A DNA stretch of 64,000 bases from Osmia lignaria lignaria (taxonomy: Eukaryota > Arthropoda > Insecta > Hymenoptera > Megachilidae), in NCBI RefSeq assembly GCF_051020975.1, contig NC_135034.1:9052001-9116000 (forward strand), read 5' to 3'. The position numbers and the translations under genes are program-made. Shown piece by piece: positions 15,101 to 27,100 of this stretch; position 1 is the first letter of the stretch, and each line of letters starts with the position of its first letter. Below the pieces are notes generated by a model. That model ran no database searches, had not been told where the DNA came from, and saw nothing but the letters and a program-made list of their open reading frames with translations.

Positions 15101-18100
15101 GCAGTCGCACTGAGGCGGTTCTGGAATTCATTTCTGATATTATCTTTGAAGCTCTGATGATTATCTATGATGTTGCGAGGGTGATCGTTTCACGAGTGAT
15201 GATAATAAATTCACTCAATAGGCAATTGCTTAGAAAAGTCAATCAGTAGCCAGGATGAAGCAGATGAAATGATGAAATGTTTGATGGTCAAGCTGATAGA
15301 AGAAGAAATATTCTTACGTGGAGCAGGGAAACATTTGGTAAACGGGTCTCCAGTATATCCAAGATTACAGATGCAAATGGGACTGTGGTTGATCACCTTG
15401 CATTGCGTGTTGATACCACACGAGTTGGTACAGGGTGACGTGCACTTCTGATTGATGCACGCCAGTTCCAAGGGACACTCGCTGTTCACCACGCATTCGG
15501 GTCGACAGTTCGGTGGATTTCCAATGAAATTCGCCAGGCAGGTACACACGGCATGGTCGTTCACGTTTCGACACTTACTGTTCGGTCCACAGGGGGAGGG
15601 ACTACATGGTTCTGAAGGTATTAAATCTGAAACAGGGGGCGGAGTACAATATGCAAAGGGATCGCCAGTGTATCCAGGGTTGCAAGAACAGACTGGAAGG
15701 TGATTGATCGTTTCGCATCGGGCTTGGAATCCACAGGTTCCTGGGCAAGGGTCTCTGCACTTCAGGCCCATACAGGCCATCGTCTTGGCGCAATCGGAAT
15801 TTTGGGTACATTCGGGTCTGCATCCTTCGTATGGGTCACCTATGTAGTCTGGCAAACAGGAACAGGAACCAACGCCGTTGTTCTCGCGACAAATCGCATT
15901 TGTACCGCATGGGGAAGGCTCGCATGGTTTCCTAAGGTCTGGGGGTGTATCTGATGGAAAGAAAAGAAATACTTTCTTCTTTAGTTTCACTGATCGTGCA
16001 ACGGTGGTCGGTCAAAGCTTGTGCAGTGGCGTGAACTATTTCATTGTTCAAAGTTTATGAATTCTTATGGCTTTGAAAAGCGGAAGCTTTCTTGAATGAT
16101 TCCAGAACTGGAAATTCGGTGGTTCAATTGTAGCTTGCTTTAGTTTTTATTGTTAGAGTATTCTGATTCATGAGTGTGGCTGTTCATGTTTCATTAATTG
16201 GGTTTAATTTCGTTAAGGGACGTTATGATAATTCCATTAATTTTCCATTAAGCGTGTTTTCGGGATTAAGATATATTTCTATAAGCATGTTTATGTCCCC
16301 AGTTGGGGAGGGTCAGGCAAGCTGGTACAACATTCTAGGGGTTAATTGTCCGTGTCCAGGTTTAACGAGGGTGCCTATCAAAGGGACGCAAAATACGTTC
16401 TATCTCCAGGCATGATTGGGGATGATCAGTGCGTGCGATGTTTTTCCTAATCAAAGGGTACTAGTTGGTTATCGGGTATCAGTCAAGGGGTGAGTGCAAT
16501 TAAGAGCCTATACTCCATAGGCCCCGCCACCATTCGTTCTTTCTCGGTTATTTTCCGGGGTAAGTACGCAAGGGGATTTCGAAGGCGTGCTGTTCTTAAC
16601 GAACTCGTTAATCGCATAGGGTGATTCGTTTGCTAACGATTTTCATCATAAGTGCAAAATCATTTCTAAGGCCCCGCCACCATCGTGACGCTTTGTCACT
16701 TTGTTAGGGCCATTCGTTAATTCAATTCTCATTGACGACGACGATGGTTTCTTGTTAGATAACGCAATGAATGGGTTAAAAGAAGGTTGAGCAAAAGCAC
16801 TTACCTGCGTTGCCCGCGTGCAAAGGGCAAATATTTTGCGCGGAAAAGAAAAAGAATAGCAAAAATCTGTTGCGGTTAACTCACCCTTGGTGTACGGCTC
16901 ACAAACGCTGAACGGATTTCCGGTGTAACCTTCGACACAAGCACAGACCGCGTGGTGATTCACTACCGAACACTGCGCGTTCAAACCGCACAAACCAGCA
17001 CACGGATCGCGACACTTTTGTTGCATACACGCTAAATGCGGAGGACATTCCGGATTGATCGTACACTCCGGTCTACAATTTGGCGGAACACCGATATAAT
17101 TTTCTATACACGAACAAGCTGGACTGTCGCCCCTCACTTGACACTCTGCGTTTGGTCCACACGGAGATGGTTGGCATGGATTCGTTGGTACCGGCGGTGT
17201 CTCTGTAAATAAATGACAAAATGTTAACAAGACGTTGAGAAACATTGGGATCAAACTTTTATGATATTAGAGAAACTTACTGGGCATCGGATAACATCTG
17301 GTGAACGGATCGCCAGTATGTCCATCGTGGCAGCTGCATATTGGATTGTGATTGACCACTTGACACCTCGTGTTCTGACCGCAGGTACCAGGACAAGGAT
17401 CCTGGCACTTGTTGTTGAGACACGCCTGGGTCAAAGGACACTCTGCGCTGACCACGCATTCTGGTCTGCAGGCAGGAGGACTGCCAATGAATCCTGGTTG
17501 GCAAGAACAGACTGCATGATCGTTCGCTACTTTGCAGACACTGTTCGCTCCACAGGGAGACGGGGTGCAAGGTTGTTTTCTTGGTTCTGAAGAAATGAAC
17601 ACTTAGCTAATAATTTTTCTTTAAATTCCGCAAGATACGGTCCATACGGTCAATACGGTCCAACTTACCGTCGGGCAGATGCTGTCGACAAAGAGTGAAC
17701 GGATCTCCAGTGGTTCCTGGGGGACAACTGCACATAGGAATGTGATTAACCACATCACACCTTGCACTCGTTCCACACGTGCCAACGCATGGATCGACGC
17801 AGTAATGATTGACACAAGCTTTCACTCGAGAACAATCCGAATTCATAGTGCACTCTGGACGGCAATAGGAGTAAGGATCGCCAAAGTAATTTGGAAGGCA
17901 AGCACAAACTCCGTCGTTGCATTCTGCGTTCGGTCCGCATGGTGATGGGTTGCAACGATCTTCGGGTGTTTTTGGTTGTTGCATTATCTGCGAGCATAGC
18001 GTGAAAGGATCACCGGTGTATTCTGTCTGGCACAAGCAAACAGGAATATGATTCTGCACCCTGCAGTCCGCGTTCTGGCCGCAGGATCCGACGCAAGGAT

Positions 18101-21100
18101 CTCGACATTTCTCTGAAATGCACGCCTGATTCGATGCACAGTCCGTGTTGACGACGCATTCGGGACGACAGTTCGGCGGAAGTCCGATGTAGTTCTTTAA
18201 GCAAGAGCAAGCGGCTTGATTACCGATTGCCCTGCACTCTGCGTACAGACCGCAAGGACTTGGTGTGCAAGGATCACCCGCCGGTGGCATTGGTGTCTCT
18301 AAATAAAAAGTCAAGCATTGTAAAATTGTTTTCGCTGAATAAAATGGAAACATTCCATTTCAACCTACCTGTATGAGGGTAGCACCTGGAGAAAGGATCC
18401 CCAGTCATTCCTTGAGGACAACTGCACAAGGGATTGTGATTGATCACCCGGCAATTGGCTCCCACTCCGCAGGTTCCAGGACAAGGATCGGTACACTTGT
18501 ACTTATAACAGGCTCTATTTTGAGGGCACTCGGAGTTCACGACACATTCAGGTTTGCAATTTGGAGGGGAACCAACGTAAGATTCCTGACAAGAACACAC
18601 GGCTTGTTCATTATTGGCTCGACACAAGCTGTTAGGTCCACACGGAGATGGGTTGCATGGGAGGAACACTGTGGGTTCCGTTTCCGGATTTAGCGGCAGA
18701 GTGCAACTGGTGAAAGGATCTCCTATGTAACCAGGCTGACAGGTGCAGGTTGGAATATGGTTGATGACTGAACATTGAGCCTGGATGCCACAGATTCCTG
18801 GACAGGGATCTTCGCACTTGTTGCGGACGCAGGCCTTGTTGGTTGGACAGTCGGAACTGAGTATGCATTCTGGCTGACATCCTTCGTAAGGATTTCCGTG
18901 GTAGTCGTCGATACAGATGCAGGCACCAACATTGTCGCGTTGCTGGCAGATGGCATTAGGCCCGCAAGGTGATGGTTCGCATGGATTAATCGCTTCCTCT
19001 GTAATTTAGAGTGATAATTAGTCAAAGAACACAGAAGGTAAACTTTGTAACGAAGGTCCAGCAAACGCACCTTCCAACACGATGCATTGGACGAACGGAT
19101 TTCCCGTGTAACCGGATGTGCACGAACAGGTAACGGCGTGGTTCACAACCAGACACCTAGCGTTCTCCGCGCAAGATCCTAGGCAAGGATCTGTACACTT
19201 TGAGTTAATACACGCCTTATCGGTGGGACAGTCAGGATTGATGAGACACTCTGGACGGCAGGATGGAGGTGTACCTATGTAGGAAGGAAGACAAGAGCAT
19301 GATGGATATCCATTTGCGTTCTGGCACTGAGCGTTTGGTCCACAGGGTGAAGGTTTGCAAGGATCTCCCGTGTTTTTGACATCTGGTGGAACTGTGAACA
19401 CGATTATCAGATTAAGTAATTTTAAAGAGCGTATTTACATTAGAAATTTAATTGGTGAGTCTTACTTGAAATGTCATAACAGCTCTTGAAGGGATCTCCA
19501 GTCTGACCAGGAAGACAACTGCAAATTGGCGAATGGTTGATCACTTCGCACCTAGCGTTCAATCCACAGGATCCTAAGCAGGGATCTGTACACTTTTTGT
19601 TGATGCAAGCACGAGTTGGCGGACACTCCGAACTGACTACACATTCTGGTCTACAAGACGGTGGGGAGCCTAGGTATCCTTGAAGACAGGAACACACAGC
19701 ATGATCCTCGATGTTGCGACACTGGCTGTTTGGTCCACAGGGTGAAACGGGCGAGCATGGATCTTTCGATGGTTGAGGAACTGCAACGAATTGCATAATT
19801 TAAGTATTGAAATCGTATCGATGTATATTTTGTAACACTAATCTTTGGTTGAAATATTTACCTTGTGGTTGAACTCGACAGCTAACAAACGGATCTCCTA
19901 CGTAACCAGCCAGGCAAGAGCAAACAGGAATATGATTCACCACGTCGCAAACCGCGTTCTGTCCGCACGTTCCTGGACAAGGATCCTTGCATTTATTTTT
20001 CAGGCAGGTATTGTCGCGTGGACACTCCGAGTTAAGGATACACTGTGGTCGACAGGATTCGTATGGATTGCCGATGTATTCTGGCAGACATTTGCAATCG
20101 CCGTTGTTGCATATTGCGTTTGATCCGCAAGGTGATGGACTGCACGGATCACTAACAGGCGGTAAGGCAGCTGAAATTGAATTGAATATCATTACAGATC
20201 ATGAAACCATTACTAGGCGATGTTAAAATTTGAATTGTTGTTTTACTCGGAGGAATGATTGTGCAGTGCGTGAATGGATCGCCGGTGAAATCCTCCATAC
20301 ACGTGCAGACGGGTATGTGATTGAGAACATGGCACTGAGCGTTGACACCACACGATCCTGGACAAGGATCCTGACACCTCTGATTGACACAAGCGAAATG
20401 ACTCTTGCATTCGGAACTCAATATGCACTCTGGTCGACATTCTGGAGGTACACCGATGTAATTTGGTAGACAGGAACACGCTGGATTTCCGGATATGATA
20501 TGGCATAAAGAATTTGGACCACACGGCGATGGAGTGCAAGATGGTGGTCTTTCCGTGGTCGAAGGAACGTCTATAGCTATCGAAGAAACCATAAAAGATT
20601 AATCGAATTCAAAGGTGATCAGATATAAAAATAGCTGGATAAATTATTCTTACGATAAGGAGAACATTGGGTGAAAGGATCTCCTGTAAAACCAACTGGA
20701 CAGGTACAGATCGGATTGTGATTCTTCGTGGTGCACTGTGCTCTCAATCCACAAGTGTTCGGACAAGGATCAACACATTTCTTGTTTAGACAGGCTACGT
20801 GAGGTGGACATTCAGCATTGACCACACATTCCGGCCTACAGTTTGGCGGAATTCCTCTGTATTCCGGAAGACAGGTGCACACTGCTTGACCATTCACTTC
20901 GCGACACTTGCTGTTGGGTCCGCATGGTGATGGTGAACATGGATCCAACGGAGGTACTCCTTAAAATTAATAAAAAGAAGCGTGTATTCCAAAATGTATT
21001 TGTTTATACTCGTATTGAATAAGGCATGATATTTACTTGTCATTTCTTTAATTTCACAAGCGTAGTATGGGTCTCCAGTGTACCCAGGAGGACAAGTGCA

Positions 21101-24100
21101 CACAGGAACGTGTTGTTGAACTTTACAGATGGACAGTGTGCCACAGGTGCTCGGACAAGGATCTGAGCACTTGAATCCAACACAGGCTAACTGTGGAGCA
21201 CAGTCGTTGTTCGATTCGCATTCTCTGTGACATCCCCTTTCGTTATCATAAGGATCTCCAATAAAGTCTGGTGGACAAGCACAGGCTCCTGCACCATTTC
21301 TCTCGCGACACTGTGCCTTTGGACCACAAGGATTCGGCGAACACGGATTCGATACACTTATATCAGTAGCTGAACAAAAAAATAACAAAAGAATTAGGTG
21401 GGAAATATGATACACGAAAGAATAATTTGATGTTAGAATAGAAACTTACTTGGTGGAGGCGCCAGGACGCAGCGGACACTAGCATCCCCTTCGTACCCTT
21501 CAGGACACGTGCAGATAGGTACATGGTTCTGAACCGTGCACCTAGCCAGCTCTCCACAGGCACCAGGACAAGGATTCTTGCATCTTTGATCTATACAAGC
21601 AGCCGAGTGGAAGCAGTCCGAATTATCTGTGCACTCTGGCCTACAGTTTGGAGGTCGACCAACGAAGTTCAAGAGACACGAGCAGGCTGGCTGCGAACCG
21701 ATGACTCTGCACTGTGAATTCGGACCGCAAGGATTCGGAGAGCAAGGATTTCCTAGATCTTTGAACGGTGGCTGGGACACGTTGAACCTGGTGCATTGTA
21801 CCAATGGATTTCCAGTGTAACCGTTCGCACAGGTACAGATAGGGTTGTGATTGATCGTCAGACACTTGGTGTTCAAACCACAAGACCCTGGACAAGGATC
21901 CGCACACTTGTTGTCGATGCATGCTTTGTTCTGAGAACAATCAGAGCTGACTATGCACTCTGGCCGGCAGGTAGGTGGTACTCCAACGAATCCTGGTTGA
22001 CACAGACACACTGCATGTTCGTTGTGTACACGGCAGTTGCTGTTAGGTCCGCACGGCGAAGGCTCGCAAGGATTAACCGGCAATGGTGTTACTTCTATTC
22101 CAGTGCACGCGTTGAAAGGATCTCCGGTGTATCCAGGCAGACAGGAGCAGGACGGAGCGTGGTTGATCACTCGACAAGTGGCTCCTTGACCGCAGGTATC
22201 AGGGCAAGGATTCACGCATTTGTTGTTGAGGCAAGCCTTGTTACGCTCGCAATCGGTGTTTGTGACACATTCTGGTCTGCAACCTGTGTACGGGTCGCCG
22301 ATGTATTCTGGCAGACACGTGCAAGACCCTACACCGTTTCGTTCGTTGCAAACAGCATTCGCACCACAGGGTGATGGATTGCACGGTGTTCGAGGTTGTT
22401 CGGTCGTGGTGGGTTCTGTAAAGGAACGTACATTTTATAGAAGCTGAACCATTGAACTATCTAGACCATAGGAGGTAACTTTTCGAGTGACAACGTACCT
22501 TCCAGTATTGGTACACATTCGGTGAACGGATCTCCAGTATATCCAGTGTTGCAAATGCAAACTGGATTATGCTTCACGACGTTGCAGTAGGTGTTCACAC
22601 CACAGGAACCTGGACATGGATCCACGCATTGTTCATTCTGACAAGCCAGGTTTCCAGGGCAACCCTCGTTGATTACACATTCAGGTCGACAATTAGGAGC
22701 TCTGCCTACGTAATTAGGTGAACAAGAACATGCGGGGAATCCATCTATCACTCGACACTGAGAGTTCGGTCCACAGGGCGATGGAATGCATGGGTTGCCG
22801 CTTGGTTCTGTTCCAGGCTGTTTTGCTTCCGCTTTAGAGAACAACGTAAGTCTTTGTTAAAAACCACATATGTTACATTAGATAAATAATTTTCATACGA
22901 TTCTTACGTTCTTTAACGCATCCGAAGAATGGATCTCCAGTGTATCCTGACGTGCAGCTGCACACAGGATTGTGATTGATGACTTGGCAATCAGCGTTTT
23001 GGCCACAAGTGCCTGGACATGGATCCCTGCACGTTTGCGCAATGCAGGCCGTGTTTTGAGTACAGTCGGTGCTGACCACGCATTCTGGGCGACATTGCGG
23101 TGGACTGCCCACGTAGTCTGGTTGACAGGAACAGACCGCGTGATTGTCAATCACGCGACAATTACTGTATGGACCACACGGGGATGGTTGGCATGGATCA
23201 CCTGGCAATGGTGTTACTGAAACGAAATATACAATTAATTGATTCTCTATAAGCAGTCAGTAGATTTCGTAAAGTACTAAACTTACCAGATGATATATGA
23301 CAAGATTTTAGAGGATCCCCAGTGTAACCGGACAAGCAACTGCACGAAGGCTGATGATTAATCACTTGGCACTGAGCATTTATACCACAAGCTCCAATGC
23401 ACGGATCCTTGCACTTGTTGTTTATACAAGCCTTCGTGTGAACACAATCAGAGTTCTGAACGCATTCTGGTCTGCATCCCTCATAAGGATCTCCCGTGTA
23501 ATCAGGCAAACAGGTGCACGAACCAGCTCCATTTCGTTCTTTGCAGACTGCGTTTGCACCGCACGGTGATGGATCACAGGGTAATTCAAGAGGGAAAATA
23601 ACTACAAAGATAATAAATAATAATGTTGACAGTTCTAATTAGAAAACTTGAAATATTAATTAAAAAATTAGTATCGTTACCTTTGCTGCAGCCAGAGAAA
23701 GGATCCCCTTCGTAGCCCTGATAACACTGACACATGGGACGATGATTCTGTACAGTGCAGTTCGTGTTGAACCCACAAGACCCGGCACAGGGATCGACAC
23801 ACTTTTTCTGAACACAGGCCAGGTAATTTGGACAGTCCTGATGGATCAAACACTCTGGTCTGCAATTTGGTGGAGCTCCAAACATTCCACTGATACATGT
23901 ACAGACAGGATGGTTCTCCTGCACGCGACAGTCCGCATTAGGACCACAAGGTGGAGGCAGACAAGGATTCTTTGGTCCTGGTAGTGGCGTATCTAATAAA
24001 GAAGAAGATAATTTCATTTTCCAGGGACCCGTTACAAGGGGTTAAGTTAACATCCTGGGCCAGCAAATTAACTTACCTTCCTTGACACAGTGGGTGAAAG

Positions 24101-27100
24101 GATCACCAACGTATTCCGGAGGACAGCTGCAGATAGGGTTGTGATTGACGACCTGACACAACGCGTTCTGACCGCACAAACCAGGACAAGGGTCTCCACA
24201 TTTTTGCCCGATGCAAGCCAGATGTGCAGGACATTCCGAGCTAACTAGACATTCTGGACGACAGGATGGCGGCGTGCCATGGTATCCTGGGCTGCAGGAA
24301 CACACTGCACGATCGTTCATCACACGACAGATACTGTGCGGTCCACAAGGTGATGGCATACAAGGGTTTTGAGGCGGAAGAGCTGGAAGATTCAATCAGA
24401 CGTTCAGTTTCAGCAATGATCCATCGATTGCAACAAGAAGAATTTCATTTCTATAGATACTTACGAGACTTCTCGACTTTACAGGAGCTGAATGGATCCC
24501 CTGTGTAGCCAGGCAAGCAAGAACAGACTGGAATGTGTTCAACCACTTCGCATTTCGCGTTTGAACCACAGACACCTGGACAAGGATCTCTGCAGTGCTG
24601 GTTGAAGCACGCCAAATGATTTTCGCAATCCTGGTTCACGATGCACTCTGCCTCACAGCCGTCTATATACGGATTACCAATGAATGGTGGCACGCATTTA
24701 CATTTTGCTGCACCATCTTCTTCGATGCAGATTGCGTTCTTTCCGCAGGGCATCAGCAAACAAGGATCAGGCACATGGGCTGGTGGTGCTGAAAATGAAC
24801 AAATTTTTCTCCCATATTCCAGTACTCTCCTTTTTACTATTAATGGAGTTGCCATTGTTTTAATGTTCCTTACCAGCACAGCTTTGATAAGGATTTCCAA
24901 TGGTGTTTCCAGGACAATAGCATGGTGGTATCCTGTTCGCGTCGCATTTGGCTCCTGGTCCACAAGGATTAGGATCACACTGATCGGATTTTGGCACGCA
25001 TCCTCTGATCGTGTTAGGACTTTCGATATATCCTGGCAAACAGGTGCATTTCGAAAGACCATTGTTCAAAACCGAGCATTGAGTGTTAGGTCCGCATGGC
25101 GATGGCTCGCAAGGGTTGGTAGGTAGCGAGCAAGGAGATTGAGGAGGATTTCCCTCGTATCCTGGCAGACAGAAACACCTCACTTGTCCTGATACTACTC
25201 GGCAGCCAGAGTTGGTACCACAAGGATTGCCTTGGCATTGATCACCCTCTGGAACTGGACACAAGATTTTGAAATTAATTGCAAATTGTTCTGATCATAA
25301 ATCCTTCAAGTTTATCGTACTTACTGCATTGCTCAAAGGGATTGCCGGTTAAACCTTTCGGGCAGAAGCATATTGGATTTCCGTTGTCATTCTCACACAT
25401 GGCGTCCAATCCGCAAGGATTTGGAACACAAGGATCCGTAGATCCTTGAGTGCAACCAACGTGTGGATTCCCTTGGAATCCCGGCAGACATTTGCATTGT
25501 GCTTGATGATTCTCTGGATAACAGTTAGCGTTAGCACCGCAGTCTGTTTCCAAGCAAGGATCAATACACTTCCTGTTCAGACGATCGCAGTATTTGCTCG
25601 GTGGACAATCTTCGTTGTATTGGCAGATGTTTTTGCCCTCTTCTTCTTCTAAAACCATCACAGAACATTGTGCATTGGTATTTCTAAGTAGTCGATCCAT
25701 TTATAATTAATTAAAAATGAAGTACCTGGTGCACAGTAGGAGAAACCATTTCCGTGGTAACCATCCTCGCAACTGCAGTCTGCTTTGTGATTCGTGTTAA
25801 CACAAATCGCGTTGTGGGCACACGGGTTCCAAACGAGACACGGTTCCTGACAAGTGCCCTCAATGCACGCCTCTGTCAGCGGGCAATCTTTGTGGCTAGT
25901 GCAACCCGCTAGAGAAAGATTGAGAAAGCCCATGTAGCCCCAAGGAAGTGTGCAAGGGTACAAAATATAGGGTGACAGGCTCGAGTGTATTATAAAACAT
26001 AGTGTATCGTGTACGTGTGTCGGTGTGCTAAAGATTCAAGATCGTATCGAACAATCGTGTCGTCGAACGAGTTTCATACTCGATAATTGTAACAGTAAAG
26101 AGAAAACTATCGATAGTTAAGGCTCGGGATTCAGAAGAAATCGTGAACCGAAGAAATTGTCGATTGATACGTGTAGAATTGAAAGTGAAATTGCACGTTG
26201 TTGGATATATGTACAATATATATGTACATATTTACAGAATGAATATACGCTGTAAAAAAGGTAATAATGTGGAAGATGAGGTTGAAGATTCTTGAACAAA
26301 CCTTTCACGCAAGTGTACGTCGCTGGGTCGCACTCCATGCCTGCTGGACAGTAAGGGCAATCTGTTCCGTTCGTTATATCTGAGAAAATTGAGAAAATTC
26401 CATTTTGGTAAATTTGCATCAATTGATTTTCTGTATATCTTTGATAATTTGTTTTTTACCTTTCACGCAAACGGGTCTGTGATCTTGAACATGACACACT
26501 TCGACGAAGTCACATGGATTGTGAACAGTGCAGGGGTTCAAACACTGTTGATTAATACAGGCCAATTGGGAGAGACAGTCGTCGTGCGTTGCGCATTTGG
26601 TATCTGATGAAACGAATGAATATTAGAAGCTCAAAATAACGATCCATAAATTTTTAAACAATTCTAAGTCTGACTTTCTACCAATATTCTATCACAATCT
26701 AATCAATTATGATTTACTTAATGATCCCTTTAAATTTTCAACAAAAAAAAAGTTCTTGAAATTATGCACATATGTTTGATAAAAAATTATAATGTATTGT
26801 ACTATACTAAACATAGAAAATAATATACACAAAATCATCTAATTTCTAGAACATATATAATGGTTTCTGTGTTATATGTGTGAAGCCCAGAAACAGTTGT
26901 TAGTTGGTCCACTCATAAAAGAAACTCCATAATCCATAATTATTATTTAAAGGAAATATACAATAAAATTATCAACCAAAACCAGAAGTTTCCTTTAGAA
27001 GTGGATTTCTTAAAGGAATTACAATTAATAGCTACATATAAGTCAAGCAAAAAGAGATCGTGCAGAAGCACAATAATAATATACAACATGCAAAGAGCGC

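Larger units (their letters stand above)
13618..15950 (-). repeat. Hexamer H3 (exons 62-66)
   Basis: E and F still fused in one exon; A, B, C, D single. After this point every unit is its own exon. Confidence 0.85.
16885..18998 (-). repeat. Hexamer H2 (exons 58-61)
   Basis: E and F share one exon, A and B share another, C and D are single. Confidence 0.8.
19071..21369 (-). repeat. Hexamer H1 of the array (exons 52-57, E-F-A-B-C-D)
   Basis: First place where B, C and D types follow the E-F-A trimer. Confidence 0.75.
22499..23601 (-). repeat. Trimer T2 (exons 48-50)
   Basis: Order E-F-A again, one unit per exon. Confidence 0.7.
23681..24788 (-). repeat. Trimer T1 of the EGF-DPY-EGF array (exons 45-47)
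   Basis: Order E-F-A. The most divergent copy, marking the 5' end of the array. Confidence 0.65.

Noticed and set aside
1..21369. Regularly spaced repeats as a possible satellite, CRISPR or assembly duplication
   Set aside because: Repeats are diverged coding exons with intact frame and splice sites, and equivalent introns look unrelated, so neither a satellite nor a recent assembly copy fits.
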